Both the position numbers and the translations under genes were made by a program. A stretch of DNA of 5,881 bases from the NCBI GenBank assembly GCA_030673955.1, contig DAOVBF010000090.1, forward strand, positions 1 through 5,881. The letters run 5' to 3'. This document shows positions 5,739-5,881 of this stretch, one piece after another. The notes under the pieces are model-generated. The model was not told the DNA's origin and did not search any database. It saw only the letters and a program-made list of their open reading frames with translations. Positions within the stretch are counted from its first letter, which is position 1. Each line of letters starts with the position of its first letter. This stretch comes from Deltaproteobacteria bacterium. Lineage in GTDB: Bacteria; Myxococcota_A; UBA9160; SZUA-336.

Positions 5739-5881
5739 CGCTTTAGCCACACGAGCGTGGCGCCCCAGGCGCCGCGCCCCGGGGGCGCATCCTGGAAGTC
5801 CTCGACCCAGGGATTCGCGGCCAGCACCTCCTGGACGCGCTTTCTCTGCACCCCCTTCCCTTTCCCGTGAATGAGACGCAC
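5735..5881 (-). CDS. Smr-domain protein, C-terminal fragment (5' part beyond the window)
   Basis: Only the last 48 codons and the TAG are inside the window; the frame is open to the right edge. The peptide starts VRLIHGKGKGVQRKRVQEVL and ends with a run containing GAWGATLVWLKR. This is the C-terminal half of a Smr domain: the HGKGxG motif, a helix with regularly spaced Val and Leu, an ANPWVEDFQDAPPG turn, and the final GATxVxL strand. Smr domains are found at the end of MutS2 and in small stand-alone proteins; several have endonuclease activity on DNA or RNA and some act in ribosome rescue or anti-recombination. The fragment cannot tell MutS2 from a stand-alone Smr protein. The gene is convergent with the C26 hydrolase and overlaps it by four bases at the stops. 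Confidence 0.85.
   Translation of the reverse strand: MRLIHGKGKGVQRKRVQEVLAANPWVEDFQDAPPGRGAWGATLVWLKR

Noticed and set aside
5760..5788. GC-rich inverted repeats (GCGCCCC ... GGGGCGC) just past the hydrolase stop, as a possible terminator
   Set aside because: They lie within the smr coding sequence, no T tract follows, and GC-rich codons explain them.
1..5881. Search for an exotic system: CRISPR array, toxin-antitoxin pair, retron, mobile element, phage or secretion genes, tRNA or 4.5S RNA
   Set aside because: No direct repeats with spacers, no terminal inverted repeats or transposase, and no RNA gene was recognised. Nearly every base is explained by five ordinary protein genes and one 131-base divergent region.

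Overview
The window is GC-rich, bacterial and almost wholly protein-coding. I read five protein genes, two of them cut by the window edges. They are a PlsB-type glycerol-3-phosphate acyltransferase, a short-chain dehydrogenase/reductase (SDR) of the MFE-2 / HSD17B4 type, the signal recognition particle GTPase Ffh, a class I glutamine amidotransferase-like hydrolase (peptidase C26), and the C-terminal end of a Smr-domain protein. The Ffh resembles, from memory, Ffh of Myxococcus: it has a longer N-domain loop ending in SPGDHF, an RPEGLA...GDVVGLM segment and a basic tail. With the GC content and the MFE-2-like SDR this suggests a Myxococcota or related former-deltaproteobacterial lineage. That placement is an inference and no search was run.

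Layout. Positions 1-3381 hold a minus-strand pair read right to left: the SDR first (3381-2512), then a 60-base gap, then plsB (2451 to beyond the left edge). Each has a good Shine-Dalgarno sequence. Positions 3382-3512 are a divergent intergenic region of 131 bases with a hairpin next to the SDR ribosome-binding site and a promoter-like element very close to the ffh start. Positions 3513-5738 hold a plus-strand pair, ffh then the C26 amidotransferase, only 3 bases apart. A minus-strand smr gene enters from the right edge. Its stop codon overlaps the amidotransferase stop codon in one shared CTAG.

How the genes may work together. PlsB makes lysophosphatidate from glycerol-3-phosphate and acyl-ACP or acyl-CoA, the first step of phospholipid synthesis. 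The SDR upstream probably acts on a 3-hydroxyacyl- or 3-oxoacyl-thioester, so the left operon looks like acyl-chain and lipid metabolism. Ffh delivers membrane proteins co-translationally to the inner membrane. The C26 enzyme has a complete catalytic triad, but its substrate is unknown and its link to Ffh may be only positional.

I found no mobile element, CRISPR array, RNA gene or defence-like system. The window is mostly housekeeping sequence. The most useful points are the visible degenerate acyltransferase repeat in PlsB, the unusual ffh neighbourhood and leader, the overlapping convergent stops, and some altered residues in conserved Ffh motifs.
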